37,395 bases of DNA, taken from Tahibacter harae. GTDB lineage: Bacteria > Pseudomonadota > Gammaproteobacteria > Xanthomonadales > Rhodanobacteraceae. The position numbers were made by a program, and so were the translations under genes. The DNA is taken from contig NZ_JANFQO010000034.1 of NCBI RefSeq assembly GCF_024437735.1, forward strand, positions 1 to 37,395, read 5' to 3'. Below are positions 9,037 through 18,126 of the stretch, one piece after another. How positions within the stretch are numbered: the first letter of the stretch is position 1; each line of letters begins with the position of its first letter. A model generated the notes under the pieces. That model was not told where the DNA came from, made no database searches, and worked only from the letters and a program-made list of their open reading frames with translations.

Positions 9037-9393
9037 CTAGCGGCTCAGGCCCGCCTGTTCCAGCGCCGCCAGATAGGCAGCCCAGTTCGCCTCGTGATTG
9101 CGTCCCAGCTCGTGCAGCACGCTCCAGGAGAAGATGCCGGTCTGGTGGCCGTCGTCGAAGCGCAGCAGTACGGCGTAGTGGCCTACTGGGTCTATTGCGT
9201 CGATGTTGACGTGGCGCTTGCCGGCGACCAGCACGCGCTGGCCGGGGCCGTGGCCCTGCACCTCGGCGCTGGGCGAGTGGGTGCGCAGGTATTCGCAGGG
9301 CAGGCGGAAGGTCTCGCCCGTGTCGAAGCCGACTTCGAGCACGTGCGAGGCGCGGTGCAGGGTGATGGCGCTGGGCCGCGGCGGATTCGCCAT
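9037..9393 (-). CDS. DUF971 protein (gamma-butyrobetaine hydroxylase-like N-terminal domain)
   Basis: A 118-residue single-domain protein of the DUF971/GBBH-like N-terminal family. The family pattern is clear: a beta-rich start (ITLHRASHVLEVGFDTGETF), then LPCEYLRTHSPSAEV, the central DAIDPVGHYAVLLRFDDGH and the end IFSWSVLHELG. The domain is known as the N-terminal part of gamma-butyrobetaine hydroxylase and fused to some Mrp/ApbC iron-sulfur carriers; its role as a stand-alone protein is not established. The frame stays open upstream of ATG 9393, but this start gives the normal family length. It lies only four bases after the stop of the upstream 204-residue gene, so the two are probably co-transcribed and translationally coupled. 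Confidence 0.88.
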   Translation of the reverse strand: MANPPRPSAITLHRASHVLEVGFDTGETFRLPCEYLRTHSPSAEVQGHGPGQRVLVAGKRHVNIDAIDPVGHYAVLLRFDDGHQTGIFSWSVLHELGRNHEANWAAYLAALEQAGLSR

Positions 9394-9397
9394 GGCC

Positions 9398-10012
9398 TCA
9401 GCGCGGGTCGGTGCTGTGCAGGCGCGGTTCCTGCGGCGGGCCGCTGGGTTCGCCGGCGACGCGGAACAGGGTGTACATGTAGGCAGTGCCGAAGCCGATG
9501 GAGCCGACGTCGTCGTATTCGTAGTCGCCGGCATCGGGGTACCAGCGCGCGTTCGGGTCGATCTCGCGCAGGGTCAGCACGTCGGGGCCGGCGTTTTCGA
9601 GCTTGCCGATATAGCTGGCTTCGCCGCTTTCCTCGTCCAGCATGTTGACCGAGATCACCGGCGCCAGTGCGGCGGCGGCGCGGGCCACCGAGGCCCAGTT
9701 GTCCAGCGGGAAGCCGGCCGGCGCCTGCAGGGTTTCGCCGTTCAGGGCCAGGGCTTTCTCGACGAATTCGCGCGAAGGATCTTCTTCCGCATGGGTGACA
9801 TCGCCCAGGGCGATGACGAGGAAGCCGTCGAAGCGCATGGAGTCGGAAATTTCCGCGATCAGCACGAAATCCACCGAAACATCCACGATCATGCCGTGGA
9901 CCCAGCCGGGATCTATGCCTTCGCGCTTGATCCGGACGGGAATGCGCTGTTCCTGCGCCTCGCGCAGGTAGGCGCGCGGTCCACGCGCCTTGAATTTCAC
10001 GATATTGGTCAT
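9398..10012 (-). CDS. Conserved-looking hypothetical protein, 204 residues, paired with DUF971
   Basis: I do not recognise this family. The start at 10012 (MTNIVKFKARGPRAY) is chosen because the open frame upstream of it is Arg-rich and unlike the rest. The protein is acidic with no signal peptide or membrane segment, so it is probably cytoplasmic. Two segments have similar texture: about residues 30-68 (GMIVDVSVDFVLIAEI, F-DGF, then GDVTHAEED) and about 125-170 (GKLENAGPDVLTLREIDP, then DDVGSIGF). Each has a short strand, a turn, a strand ending in E-I and then an aspartate-valine pair, which suggests two small beta-barrel (SH3/Sm-like) modules. That is inference from pattern only. Its stop is four bases from the DUF971 start. 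Confidence 0.72.
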   Translation of the reverse strand: MTNIVKFKARGPRAYLREAQEQRIPVRIKREGIDPGWVHGMIVDVSVDFVLIAEISDSMRFDGFLVIALGDVTHAEEDPSREFVEKALALNGETLQAPAGFPLDNWASVARAAAALAPVISVNMLDEESGEASYIGKLENAGPDVLTLREIDPNARWYPDAGDYEYDDVGSIGFGTAYMYTLFRVAGEPSGPPQEPRLHSTDPR

Positions 10013-10104
10013 GGGCCGGATTGTAGCCGAGCCGGCGCGGCGCCGGGTTTCAGCCGCGTTATCTGGGGTCCGGCGGCGGAGTTTGAAAGGGTGCGGAAAG
10101 CACG

Positions 10105-10134
10105 GCCGGATCCGATCCGCCGATCGGATCCGGC
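10105..10134. terminator. Strong hairpin downstream of aceA
   Basis: A perfect 13-bp inverted repeat (GCCGGATCCGATC and its complement, loop CGCC) lies between the aceA stop and the start of the 204-residue gene, both minus strand. There is no T-tract. A second, longer-looped hairpin (9-bp arms CCTTGCCGG at 10166-10174 and 10194-10202) sits closer to aceA. Either or both could separate the aceBA transcript from the downstream genes. Confidence 0.5.
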
Positions 10135-10218
10135 GTGCCATCTCTCCTCCCCAGGAGATCTTTTCCCTTGCCGGTCAGCGCGTTGCCAGGCCGCCGGCAA
10201 GGTGTTGCCGAGGCTGCC

Positions 10219-11514
<1,296 letters not shown>

Positions 11515-11574
11515 GATCATCAACCTTGTCGTGGCGGTGCGTGGAAATGGGTATGGCGGCTGGCGGCGCTGCGC

Positions 11575-13173
11575 TTACGGCAGCAGTGCGTAGGCCGGCA
11601 GGGTGAGGAAGTCCGCCAGCTGGCGGGCGTGGGTGAGTTCGGCCAGCATCCAGGCCGCCTGCGGCACGCGCTCCTGGCCGGGCAGGCCGGACTTGGGCAG
11701 GCGTTCGGCGATGGTCTGTATGGCCTGGTCGAACAGGGCGAAATCCAGCGGCGTGCCGTCGTCCAGCGTGAGGCCCTCGTGGTGCAGCCAGTGCCACAGC
11801 TGGGCGCGGGAGATCTCGGCCGTGGCGGCGTCTTCCATCAGATGATGGATGGGCACGCAGCCCAGGCCGTCCAGCCAGGCGGCGAGGTAGCGCACGCAGA
11901 CGTCGATGTTGTTGAGGAAGCCGGCGCGGGTAATGGTGCCCGGCGGAGCCAGGATCAGGTCGTCGCGGCTCACCTGCACGTCGGCGCGCAGCTTGCCCAG
12001 CTGGTTCGCCGCCGGCATGGCCGCGTCGAATTCGGCCTGGGCCACCGGGATCAGGCCCGGATGGGCGACCCAGGTGCCGTCATGGCCGGCGCGGGCCTCG
12101 CGCTGTTTGTCGGCGCGTACCCGGGCCAGGGCGGCTTCGTTGGCTTCCGCGTCGCCGGAGATGGGGATTTGCGCCGCCATGCCGCCCATGGCGAAGGCGC
12201 CGCGGCGGTGGCAGGTCTGGATCAGCAGTTCCGAATACGCCTTCAGGAAGGGCACGGTCATGCCGACCTGGCCGCGCTCGGGCAGGATGTGGCTGCGGTG
12301 GGCGCGGAACGTCTTGATATAGGAAAAAATGTAATCCCAGCGGCCGCAGTTCAGGCCGACGATGCGCGTCTTCAGCGCGTGCAGGATCTCGTGCATCTCG
12401 AACACGGCGGGCAGGGTCTCGATCAGCACCGTCGCCTTCATGCAGCCGGCGGGCAGGCCCAGTTCCGTTTCGGCAAAGCCCATCACCTCGTCCCACAGCG
12501 CCGCCTCGCGGTGGCTTTCCATCTTGGGCAGGTAAAAGTAGGGGCCGCGGTCGCGGCCCTGCAGCACACGGGCGTTGTGGAAGGCGTACAGGCCGAAGTC
12601 GAACAGCGCGCCGGCCATTTCCTCGCCGTCGACACGGGCGTGCTTCTCCGGCAGGTGCCAGCCGCGCGGACGCACGACGAGCACGGCGGTATCGGGCTTG
12701 AGGCGGTATTCGCGGCCGTCCGGCGCGCGGTATTCGATGCTGCCGGCGACGGCATCGCGCAGGTTGACCTGGCCGTCGAGCATGGCTTCCCAGGTCGGCG
12801 CCGAGGAATCCTCGAAATCGGCCATGAACACCTTCGCGCCGGAGTTCAGCGCGTTGATGATCATTTTGCGTTCGACCGGGCCGGTGATCTCCACGCGGCG
12901 GTCAATCAGGGCGACCGGGATCGGGGCGACGGTCCAGTCGGATTCGCGGATGGCGCGGGTTTCGGGCAGGAAGTCCGGCAGCTCGCCGGCATCGAAGCGG
13001 GCCTGGCGCGCGGCGCGGGCTTCCAGCAGGGCGCGGCGGCGGGCGTCGAAGCGCCGGTGCAGCGCAGCAAGAAACTCCAGCGCGGGCGGGGTGAGGATGT
13101 CGCCATAGCCCGGCTTGAGAACCGCGCGGATCTCCACCGCCGCGCTGCCGAACTGGTCTGCGGGAACTGCCAT
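11575..13173 (-). CDS. aceB: Malate synthase A
   Basis: Condenses glyoxylate with acetyl-CoA to give malate, the second glyoxylate-bypass enzyme. The 532-residue protein is the A isoform (E. coli AceB has 533 residues; the G form is much longer). Visible signatures are MADFEDSSAPTWEAMLDGQ, the PROSITE-type segment NCGRWDYIFSYIK and the C-terminal QLWHWLHHE. GGAG lies about seven bases before ATG 13173 and supports the start. It is first in the aceB-aceA unit, and its promoter must lie in the 122-base gap shared with the divergent LysR gene, which carries nested inverted repeats. Confidence 0.97.
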   Translation of the reverse strand: MAVPADQFGSAAVEIRAVLKPGYGDILTPPALEFLAALHRRFDARRRALLEARAARQARFDAGELPDFLPETRAIRESDWTVAPIPVALIDRRVEITGPVERKMIINALNSGAKVFMADFEDSSAPTWEAMLDGQVNLRDAVAGSIEYRAPDGREYRLKPDTAVLVVRPRGWHLPEKHARVDGEEMAGALFDFGLYAFHNARVLQGRDRGPYFYLPKMESHREAALWDEVMGFAETELGLPAGCMKATVLIETLPAVFEMHEILHALKTRIVGLNCGRWDYIFSYIKTFRAHRSHILPERGQVGMTVPFLKAYSELLIQTCHRRGAFAMGGMAAQIPISGDAEANEAALARVRADKQREARAGHDGTWVAHPGLIPVAQAEFDAAMPAANQLGKLRADVQVSRDDLILAPPGTITRAGFLNNIDVCVRYLAAWLDGLGCVPIHHLMEDAATAEISRAQLWHWLHHEGLTLDDGTPLDFALFDQAIQTIAERLPKSGLPGQERVPQAAWMLAELTHARQLADFLTLPAYALLP

Positions 13174-13229
13174 CGCCTTGCTCCGTCTGCCCTGTCGCGA
13201 GCTTCGAGACTATGCGTGCAGCGCAGCAT

Positions 13230-13294
13230 TTGACAAACCAAACATTTCAATGCAGTTATTTAACTCTGTTAAATCAACTTCAAGTCATTGAAAT
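13230..13294. promoter_or_regulatory. Divergent aceB / lysR control region with nested inverted repeats
   Basis: An AT-rich island in otherwise GC-rich DNA. The inner perfect inverted repeat ATTTAAC-TCT-GTTAAAT is at 13258-13274 and contains the T-N11-A pattern of LysR-type binding sites. An outer pair ATTTCAATG (13244-13252) and CATTGAAAT (13286-13294) is also a perfect 9-bp inverted repeat, centred within three bases of the inner one. A TTGACA hexamer at 13230-13235 resembles a -35 box toward the LysR gene, but no convincing -10 partner is seen. The right arm of the outer repeat stops one base before the LysR start codon. Operator function is inferred from position and symmetry. Confidence 0.7.
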
Positions 13295-13295
13295 C

Positions 13296-14360
13296 ATGGC
13301 GTCATCAAACGATCGTTTGAATCCGCCGCGCAGCCGCGGCAGCGCCAAAGGCGGCAGCGCGGCGGCGCCGCGGCCGCGGCGCAAGGGGAAAAAGGCGGGC
13401 GCCGTCGAAACGACCCCGCGCTTCTACTACAAAGGCAACCGGCTCAAGCAGTTGCGTGCGTTCTGCCATCTGGTGAAGTTCGGCACCCTGGCGCGTGCCG
13501 GCGAGGCGTTGTTCCTGTCCCAGGCCTCGATCAGCCTGCAGCTCTCGGCGCTGGAGAAGGAACTGGGCGTCAACCTGCTGGAACGCGCCCGGCCGCGCTT
13601 CGTGCTGACCCGGGAAGGGCAGATGCTGTACGAGCTGGCGCGGCCCCTGGTCGAGGGCCTGGAAGGGCTGGACCAGCAGTTCCGCAGCCAGCTGCAGGGC
13701 CTGGATGCGGGCGAGGTCACCATTGCGGCGGGCTCCTCCACCATCCAGTACCTGTTGCCGCCGCTGGTGCGCGCTTTCCGCGACGAACATCCGGGCGTAC
13801 GCCTGCAACTGCACAACGTGACCGGCCGCGACGGCCTGGCCCTGCTGCGCCAGGACCAGGTCGACTTCGCCTTCGGCTCCATGCTGGACGTGCCCCACGA
13901 CCTGTCCTACGAGCCGGTGCAATGGTTCGACCCCATGCTGATCCTGCCGCGCGACCACGTCCTGGCCGGCAAGCCCGATATCCAGCTGGAAGACCTTTCG
14001 CCTTACGGCCTGATCCTGCCGCCGCAGCGCCTGACCACCTACCGCCTGGTCGATCTGGTGTTCCAGCAGCGCCGCGTGCCCTACCGCGTCGCGATCGAGG
14101 TCGGCGGCTGGGAGGTCATCAAGGAATACGTGGCCATGGGCCTGGGCATTTCCATCGTCACCGGTATCTGCCTGACCGAGCACGACAAGACCCGCCTGGA
14201 AGTGCGCAACCTGCGCCAGTACTTCCCCCAGCGCAGCTATGGCGTGGTCATGCGCAAGGGCAAATACCTTTCCACCCAGGCGCGCGCCTTCGTCGATCTG
14301 ATCCGGCCCGGCCTGTTCGGCCGCGGCGGCTACGACGAGGCCGGGCATTCCGAGCGCTGA
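13296..14360 (+). CDS. LysR family (CysB-like) transcriptional regulator, probable regulator of aceBA
   Basis: A 354-residue DNA-binding regulator. The winged helix-turn-helix covers about residues 49-107 (LKQLRAFCHLVKFGTLARAGEALFLSQASISLQLSALEKELG), followed by a two-lobed effector-binding domain beginning near GEVTIAAGSSTIQYLLPPL. About 45 residues precede the HTH and are rich in Arg, Lys, Gly, Ala and Pro; this basic tail is unusual for the family. ATG 13296 is chosen over the upstream frame from 13212, whose extra residues come from the operator DNA; neither start has a good ribosome binding site. It is divergent from aceB, the typical arrangement for a LysR protein controlling its neighbour. 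The effector is unknown. Confidence 0.92.
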   Translation: MASSNDRLNPPRSRGSAKGGSAAAPRPRRKGKKAGAVETTPRFYYKGNRLKQLRAFCHLVKFGTLARAGEALFLSQASISLQLSALEKELGVNLLERARPRFVLTREGQMLYELARPLVEGLEGLDQQFRSQLQGLDAGEVTIAAGSSTIQYLLPPLVRAFRDEHPGVRLQLHNVTGRDGLALLRQDQVDFAFGSMLDVPHDLSYEPVQWFDPMLILPRDHVLAGKPDIQLEDLSPYGLILPPQRLTTYRLVDLVFQQRRVPYRVAIEVGGWEVIKEYVAMGLGISIVTGICLTEHDKTRLEVRNLRQYFPQRSYGVVMRKGKYLSTQARAFVDLIRPGLFGRGGYDEAGHSER

Positions 14361-14365
14361 GCGGT

Positions 14366-14660
14366 TCAGCGCTCGCGCGCAAACTCGAAGCGGAAACCCA
14401 CGCCGTAGACCGGGGCGATCGGGTCCGGGCCGATCTCGCCGAATGGGCGCCGCAGAGTGCGGATGGGCGAATCCACCGTGCGGTCGCCGACCGCGGCGAT
14501 CGTCGTAGCTGGCGTCGAGCAGCGTTGCGCGAATACACCTTGCCGGGTTCTTCCATCGGCCGGCGCAGCAGGCGGAACTCGACCGGCGTCAGCGCCAGCG
14601 CATTGCGGCCACGCGCACGTCGCAGTGGTCGGCGCCGAGCAGGGCGGCGCTCACCGCGAC
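14366..14660 (-). pseudogene. Remnant of an OmpR/PhoB-type response regulator (C-terminal winged helix only)
   Basis: On the minus strand three frames must be joined to read an OmpR-type DNA-binding domain. ALALTPVEFRLLRRPMEEPG and KVYSR come first, then after a shift TLLDASYDD, and after a second shift VGDRTVDSPIRTLRR and PVYGVGFRFEFARER, ending in TGA at 14366-14368. A further break sits before the NALALTP segment, and the receiver domain with its phosphorylated aspartate is absent. No intact partner kinase is near. This is a truncated, multiply frameshifted pseudogene that fills most of the gap between the LysR gene and the amidohydrolase gene. Its left end is certain; the right end is approximate. 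Confidence 0.8.
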
Positions 14661-14765
14661 GACGCGCATCCGCACACTACGCCACGTCCGGCGGCGCCCA
14701 GCTTTCGGCACACGTGACGGCGCCGGCCGCCGCCTAGGCTCGCAAAGTCCAACGGGAGAATCACG

Positions 14766-16778
14766 ATGAAGCTACAGCTGTGCGCGGCTGTGTTGATCTT
14801 CTGTGCCGGCGGCATCGCCGGCGCCGCGGAGCAGGTGGAACGCAGCGAAGTGCTGACCATGGGCAACCAGGCCGGCTTCCAGGAAGCGCGCTATGCCGAC
14901 GACGGCAGCCTGCGCGTGCATTTTGAATTCAACGACCGCGGCCGCGGCCCCAGGCTGGACAGCGAATACCGCATCGCCGCCGACGGCAGCGTCGACGCCA
15001 TCGCCAACAAGGGCAACGACTACTTCAAGGGCGCGGTGGACGAGAGTTTCCGCCGCGACGGTGCCAAGGCCAGCTGGAAGAATTCGGCCGAGGACGAAAG
15101 CCGCGAGCTGGCCAGGCCGGCCTTCTACCTGAGCCTCAACGGCACGCCCGAGGAATACGTGCTGCTGGCCCGCGCGCTCATCAAGGCCGGCGCCCAGGGG
15201 CTGGACATCCTGCCAGCCGGCACTGCGCGGGCGGAGAAGCTCGGCGAACTCAAGGTCAAGGGCAAGCCGGGCGCGAAGAAGGTCAGCCTCTACGCCCTGC
15301 ACGGGCTGGACCTGACGCCGAGCTTCCTCTGGCTGGACGAGCAGCAGCGCTTCTTCGCCAGCTATTCCAGCTGGCAGTCGGTAGTGCGCGAAGGCTATGC
15401 CGAAGCGCTGCCGGCCCTGGGCAAGATGCAGGACACGCAGGAAAAGCAGCTGGCCGAACAGCGCGCGAAGGCACTGACTACGCCGCTGACCGGGCCGCTG
15501 CTGATACGCAATGTGCGCGCCTTCGATCCGGCCAGCGGTGAAACCACCGCCGCCGCGGCCGTGCTGATCGACAAGGGCCGCATCGTCGCCGCCGGCAAGG
15601 AAGCCGCGCTGAGCGTGCCGGCCGGCACGGAAACCCTGGACGGCGGCGGGCGTTTCCTCATGCCCGGCCTGTGGGACATGCACGCGCATTTCTTCGGCCA
15701 GGCCGACGGCGTGCTCGACATCGCCGGCGGCGTGACCACGGTGCGCGACTTGGCCAACAACCCGCCGGTGCTGGCCGAGCGCATCAAGGCCATCGAGGCG
15801 AACAAGGACATCGGTCCGCGCATCATCAAGGCCGGCATCATCGACGGCCCCGGCCCCTTCGCCGGCCCGACCAAGGCCCTGGCCGACAACGAGGCCGACG
15901 CCCAGCGCTTCGTCGACGAGTACGCCGCCAGCGGGCATGAGCAAATCAAGATCTATTCCTCGATCAAGCCCGAGCTGATGCCGGCCATCGCGCGCATGGC
16001 GCATGCCAAGGGCCTGCGCGTCAGCGGCCACGTGCCGGCCTACATGACGGCGCGCCAGTTCGTGGAGAACGGCGCCGACGAAATCCAGCACATCAATATG
16101 CTGATGCTGAATTTCCTGTTCGACAAAGTGCAGGACACGCGCTCGCCGGCGCGCTTCACGTCGATCGGCGAATACGGTGCCAGCATCGATCTCGGTTCGC
16201 CGCAGGTGCTGGAATTCGTCGCCTTCCTCAAGCAGCGCGGCACCGTGGTCGATCCCACCGTGAGCACCTTCGAGGACATGTTCCTGGGCCGGCCCAAGCT
16301 GCCCGGCCCCGGCTTCGCCGCGATCATGGACCGCCTGCCGCTGAGCTGGCAGCGCGGCATCAAGTCCGGCGCCGGTGGCCTGCCGATCAAGCCCGGCCAG
16401 GAAGCCGCCTACCGCGACGGCTACCAGCGCATGATCGATTTCGTCGGCCTGCTCTACCGCAGCGGCGTGCGCATCGTCTCCGGCACCGACGGCAGCGGCG
16501 GCCTGCAGCTGGCGCGCGAACTGGAACTCTACGTCGCCGCCGGCATTCCGCCCAAGGACGTGCTGCGCATCGCCACCTACGACAGCGCCGGCGTGGCCAA
16601 ACGCGACAAGGAATACGGGCGCATCGCACCGGGCTATGTGGCCGACCTGATCCTGGTCGACGGCGATCCGACCCTGAACATGGCGGATATCCGCAAGGTG
16701 CGGACCGTGATCCGCGGCGACCGGCGCTTCGACAGTGCGAAGCTGTTTGAATCGATCGGGATCAAGCCGGCGCCTTGA
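14766..16778 (+). CDS. Exported amidohydrolase family protein
   Basis: A 670-residue metal-dependent hydrolase of the amidohydrolase superfamily (imidazolonepropionase-like/prolidase-type branch), substrate unknown. A signal peptide covers about residues 1-21 (IAGAAEQ), so it acts outside the cytoplasm. Residues about 22-235 form a family-specific N-terminal region. The TIM-barrel part starts near 250 and carries metal ligands H306-x-H308 (WDMHAHF), H422 (SGHVPAY), H442 (QHINM) and the catalytic aspartate D575 (SGTDGS). The C-terminal beta-sandwich ends with GYVADLILVDGDP and VIRGDRRF. No carbamylated lysine is obvious in my reading. GGGAGA ten bases upstream supports ATG 14766. It stands alone, followed by a repeat region. 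Confidence 0.9.
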   Translation: MKLQLCAAVLIFCAGGIAGAAEQVERSEVLTMGNQAGFQEARYADDGSLRVHFEFNDRGRGPRLDSEYRIAADGSVDAIANKGNDYFKGAVDESFRRDGAKASWKNSAEDESRELARPAFYLSLNGTPEEYVLLARALIKAGAQGLDILPAGTARAEKLGELKVKGKPGAKKVSLYALHGLDLTPSFLWLDEQQRFFASYSSWQSVVREGYAEALPALGKMQDTQEKQLAEQRAKALTTPLTGPLLIRNVRAFDPASGETTAAAAVLIDKGRIVAAGKEAALSVPAGTETLDGGGRFLMPGLWDMHAHFFGQADGVLDIAGGVTTVRDLANNPPVLAERIKAIEANKDIGPRIIKAGIIDGPGPFAGPTKALADNEADAQRFVDEYAASGHEQIKIYSSIKPELMPAIARMAHAKGLRVSGHVPAYMTARQFVENGADEIQHINMLMLNFLFDKVQDTRSPARFTSIGEYGASIDLGSPQVLEFVAFLKQRGTVVDPTVSTFEDMFLGRPKLPGPGFAAIMDRLPLSWQRGIKSGAGGLPIKPGQEAAYRDGYQRMIDFVGLLYRSGVRIVSGTDGSGGLQLARELELYVAAGIPPKDVLRIATYDSAGVAKRDKEYGRIAPGYVADLILVDGDPTLNMADIRKVRTVIRGDRRFDSAKLFESIGIKPAP

Positions 16779-16841
16779 GGTGGAAGTTGAAGTTTTGGAT
16801 GCTCACGCCTTGAGGCGGGAAGTTGGAATGTTGAATTCTTA
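16771..16841. repeat. 35-bp imperfect tandem duplication at the amidohydrolase stop codon
   Basis: CGCCTTGAGG plus about 25 further bases (16771-16805) is repeated with changes at 16806-16841. Each unit contains CCTTGAGG, GGAAGTTG and a TTG-rich end. The first unit includes the last codons and stop of the amidohydrolase gene, so the duplication arose from coding sequence and extended the 3' untranslated region. Confidence 0.6.
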
Positions 16842-16925
16842 CTTCGATGAGAACCAGGTATTGGCGGGCTGGCGCTTTGGCTTGTGCCGAAATTGAAGCG
16901 CAAATTCCATATTCGCCGGAACGCT
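16842..16925. other. Intergenic remainder between duplication and repeat copy B
   Basis: I see nothing recognisable in these bases. Together with the flanking repeats they fill the 446-base gene-free gap between the amidohydrolase stop (16778) and the xerC stop (17225). Confidence 0.5.
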
Positions 16926-17123
16926 CCCTCTCCCCCAAGCCCGCTGGGGGGAGAGGGCCCGGGGTGAGGGGGAAACGCCGAATCCCGCGCCATCGTTTGA
17001 ATTTTCGCCATTGAATTCAATTGGCGGGTTCGCGCCGAAAACCGTCGCTTCGAGGCATTCTGAGGCGCCGCCCCCTCACCCAACCCTCTCCCCCAAGCGC
17101 GTGAACGCGCTTGGGGGAGAGGG
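16926..17123. repeat. 163-bp dispersed repeat, copy B, with an extra left-hand hairpin
   Basis: 16961-17123 is gaplessly colinear with 112-274. To its left is a further hairpin at 16926-16957 (CCCTCTCCCCCAAGC, then its complement with one mismatch), and on the right the palindrome 17084-17123 (18-bp arms, 4-base loop). The full unit is hairpin, GGGGTGAGGGGG, about 110 bp core, CCCCCTCACCC, hairpin, so the two ends mirror each other as in paired REP/BIME elements. It lies between convergent genes, and the right palindrome could end xerC transcription. Confidence 0.85.
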
Positions 17124-17224
17124 CCATTTCGGCTTCGTTGAAGCTGCGCGCCGGGCCGCAATCCGCAAGCCCGCAAACTCGCCTCCCTGGATCCGCGGAT
17201 TGGCAAATCCGCAGCGGCGTCCCG

Positions 17225-18118
17225 TCATTCCCGCTTGCGCTTCGCCCGCGGATGCGCCGCATCGTAGACCCGCGCCAGGTGCTGGAAATCCAGGTGCGTA
17301 TAAATCTGCGTGGTGGAAATATCCGCATGTCCCAGCAGTTCCTGCACGGCGCGCAGGTCGCCGGAGGACTCCAGCAGATGGCTGGCGAAGGAATGCCGCA
17401 GCAGGTGCGGATAGACGCGCTTCCACACGCCCTGGCTCTTGGCCCAGCCCTTGAGGCGGCGGCGCACGGTGGCGGGTGAGATGGGTTTGCCGGCGCGGCC
17501 GGGGAAGACCAGCGCCGCGGGTTCGGGCGCGGCTTGTTCGCGCAGCGCCGCCAGGGCTTCATGGGCCTTGCTGCCCACCGGCACCACGCGCGTCTTGGAG
17601 CCCTTGCCGAGCACGCGCACCAGGTCCTGGCCCAGGTCGATATCGTTCCAGGTCAGGCCGATCAGCTCCGCCAGGCGCAGGCCGCTGGAATAGAACAGCT
17701 CCAGCATGGCGCGGTCCTGCAGCGACTCGGGCGTGTCGGCGGGGATCTCGACCAGGGTGCTGGCTTCGTCCACATCCAGCACCTGCGGCAATTTGCGCCG
17801 CAGCTTGGGCGCACGCACGTCCGCGGCCGGATCCTGGCTGATCAGGCCCTCGCGCAGCAGCCAGCGGAAGAAGCTGCGGCAGGCCGACAGCAGGTGGTGC
17901 AGGCTGCCGGGCTCGCGGCCGCGGCGGTGTTCGCGCGCGACCAGGCTGCGCAGCGGCTCGGCGCGCAGTTCGCGCCAGTGGCCCAGTCCCAGCGTTTCCG
18001 CATGCGCCTGCAGCGTGGCCAGTTCGCGCGCGTAGTTGGTCAGGGTTCCGGCGGCGTAGCGCTTCTCCACCCGCAGGTGATCGAGAAAGCGCGCCACGTC
18101 GCCGGCCAGGGCGCTCAT
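17225..18118 (-). CDS. xerC: Tyrosine recombinase XerC
   Basis: With XerD, resolves chromosome dimers at dif by site-specific recombination. The 297-residue protein has the SAM-like core-binding domain (about 5-90) and a catalytic domain with the full active site: R148 (GLRLAEL), H238-x-x-R241 (HLLRHSF), H264 (LLGHADISTTQIYTHLD) and nucleophile Y273. R148 has the same number as in E. coli XerC. The frame is open far upstream across the DUF484 gene, but MSALAGDV at 18118 gives the normal family length and follows the DUF484 stop by eight bases. It is last in lptM-dapF-DUF484-xerC, the order also found in enterobacteria. dif itself is not in this window. Confidence 0.96.
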   Translation of the reverse strand: MSALAGDVARFLDHLRVEKRYAAGTLTNYARELATLQAHAETLGLGHWRELRAEPLRSLVAREHRRGREPGSLHHLLSACRSFFRWLLREGLISQDPAADVRAPKLRRKLPQVLDVDEASTLVEIPADTPESLQDRAMLELFYSSGLRLAELIGLTWNDIDLGQDLVRVLGKGSKTRVVPVGSKAHEALAALREQAAPEPAALVFPGRAGKPISPATVRRRLKGWAKSQGVWKRVYPHLLRHSFASHLLESSGDLRAVQELLGHADISTTQIYTHLDFQHLARVYDAAHPRAKRKRE

Positions 18119-18126
18119 TCGGCGGT

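Noticed and set aside
8922-9209. A 95-residue plus-strand frame in the ubiE upstream region
   Set aside because: It runs into the DUF971 gene in antisense, is Ser/Pro/Arg-rich and lacks any ribosome binding site.
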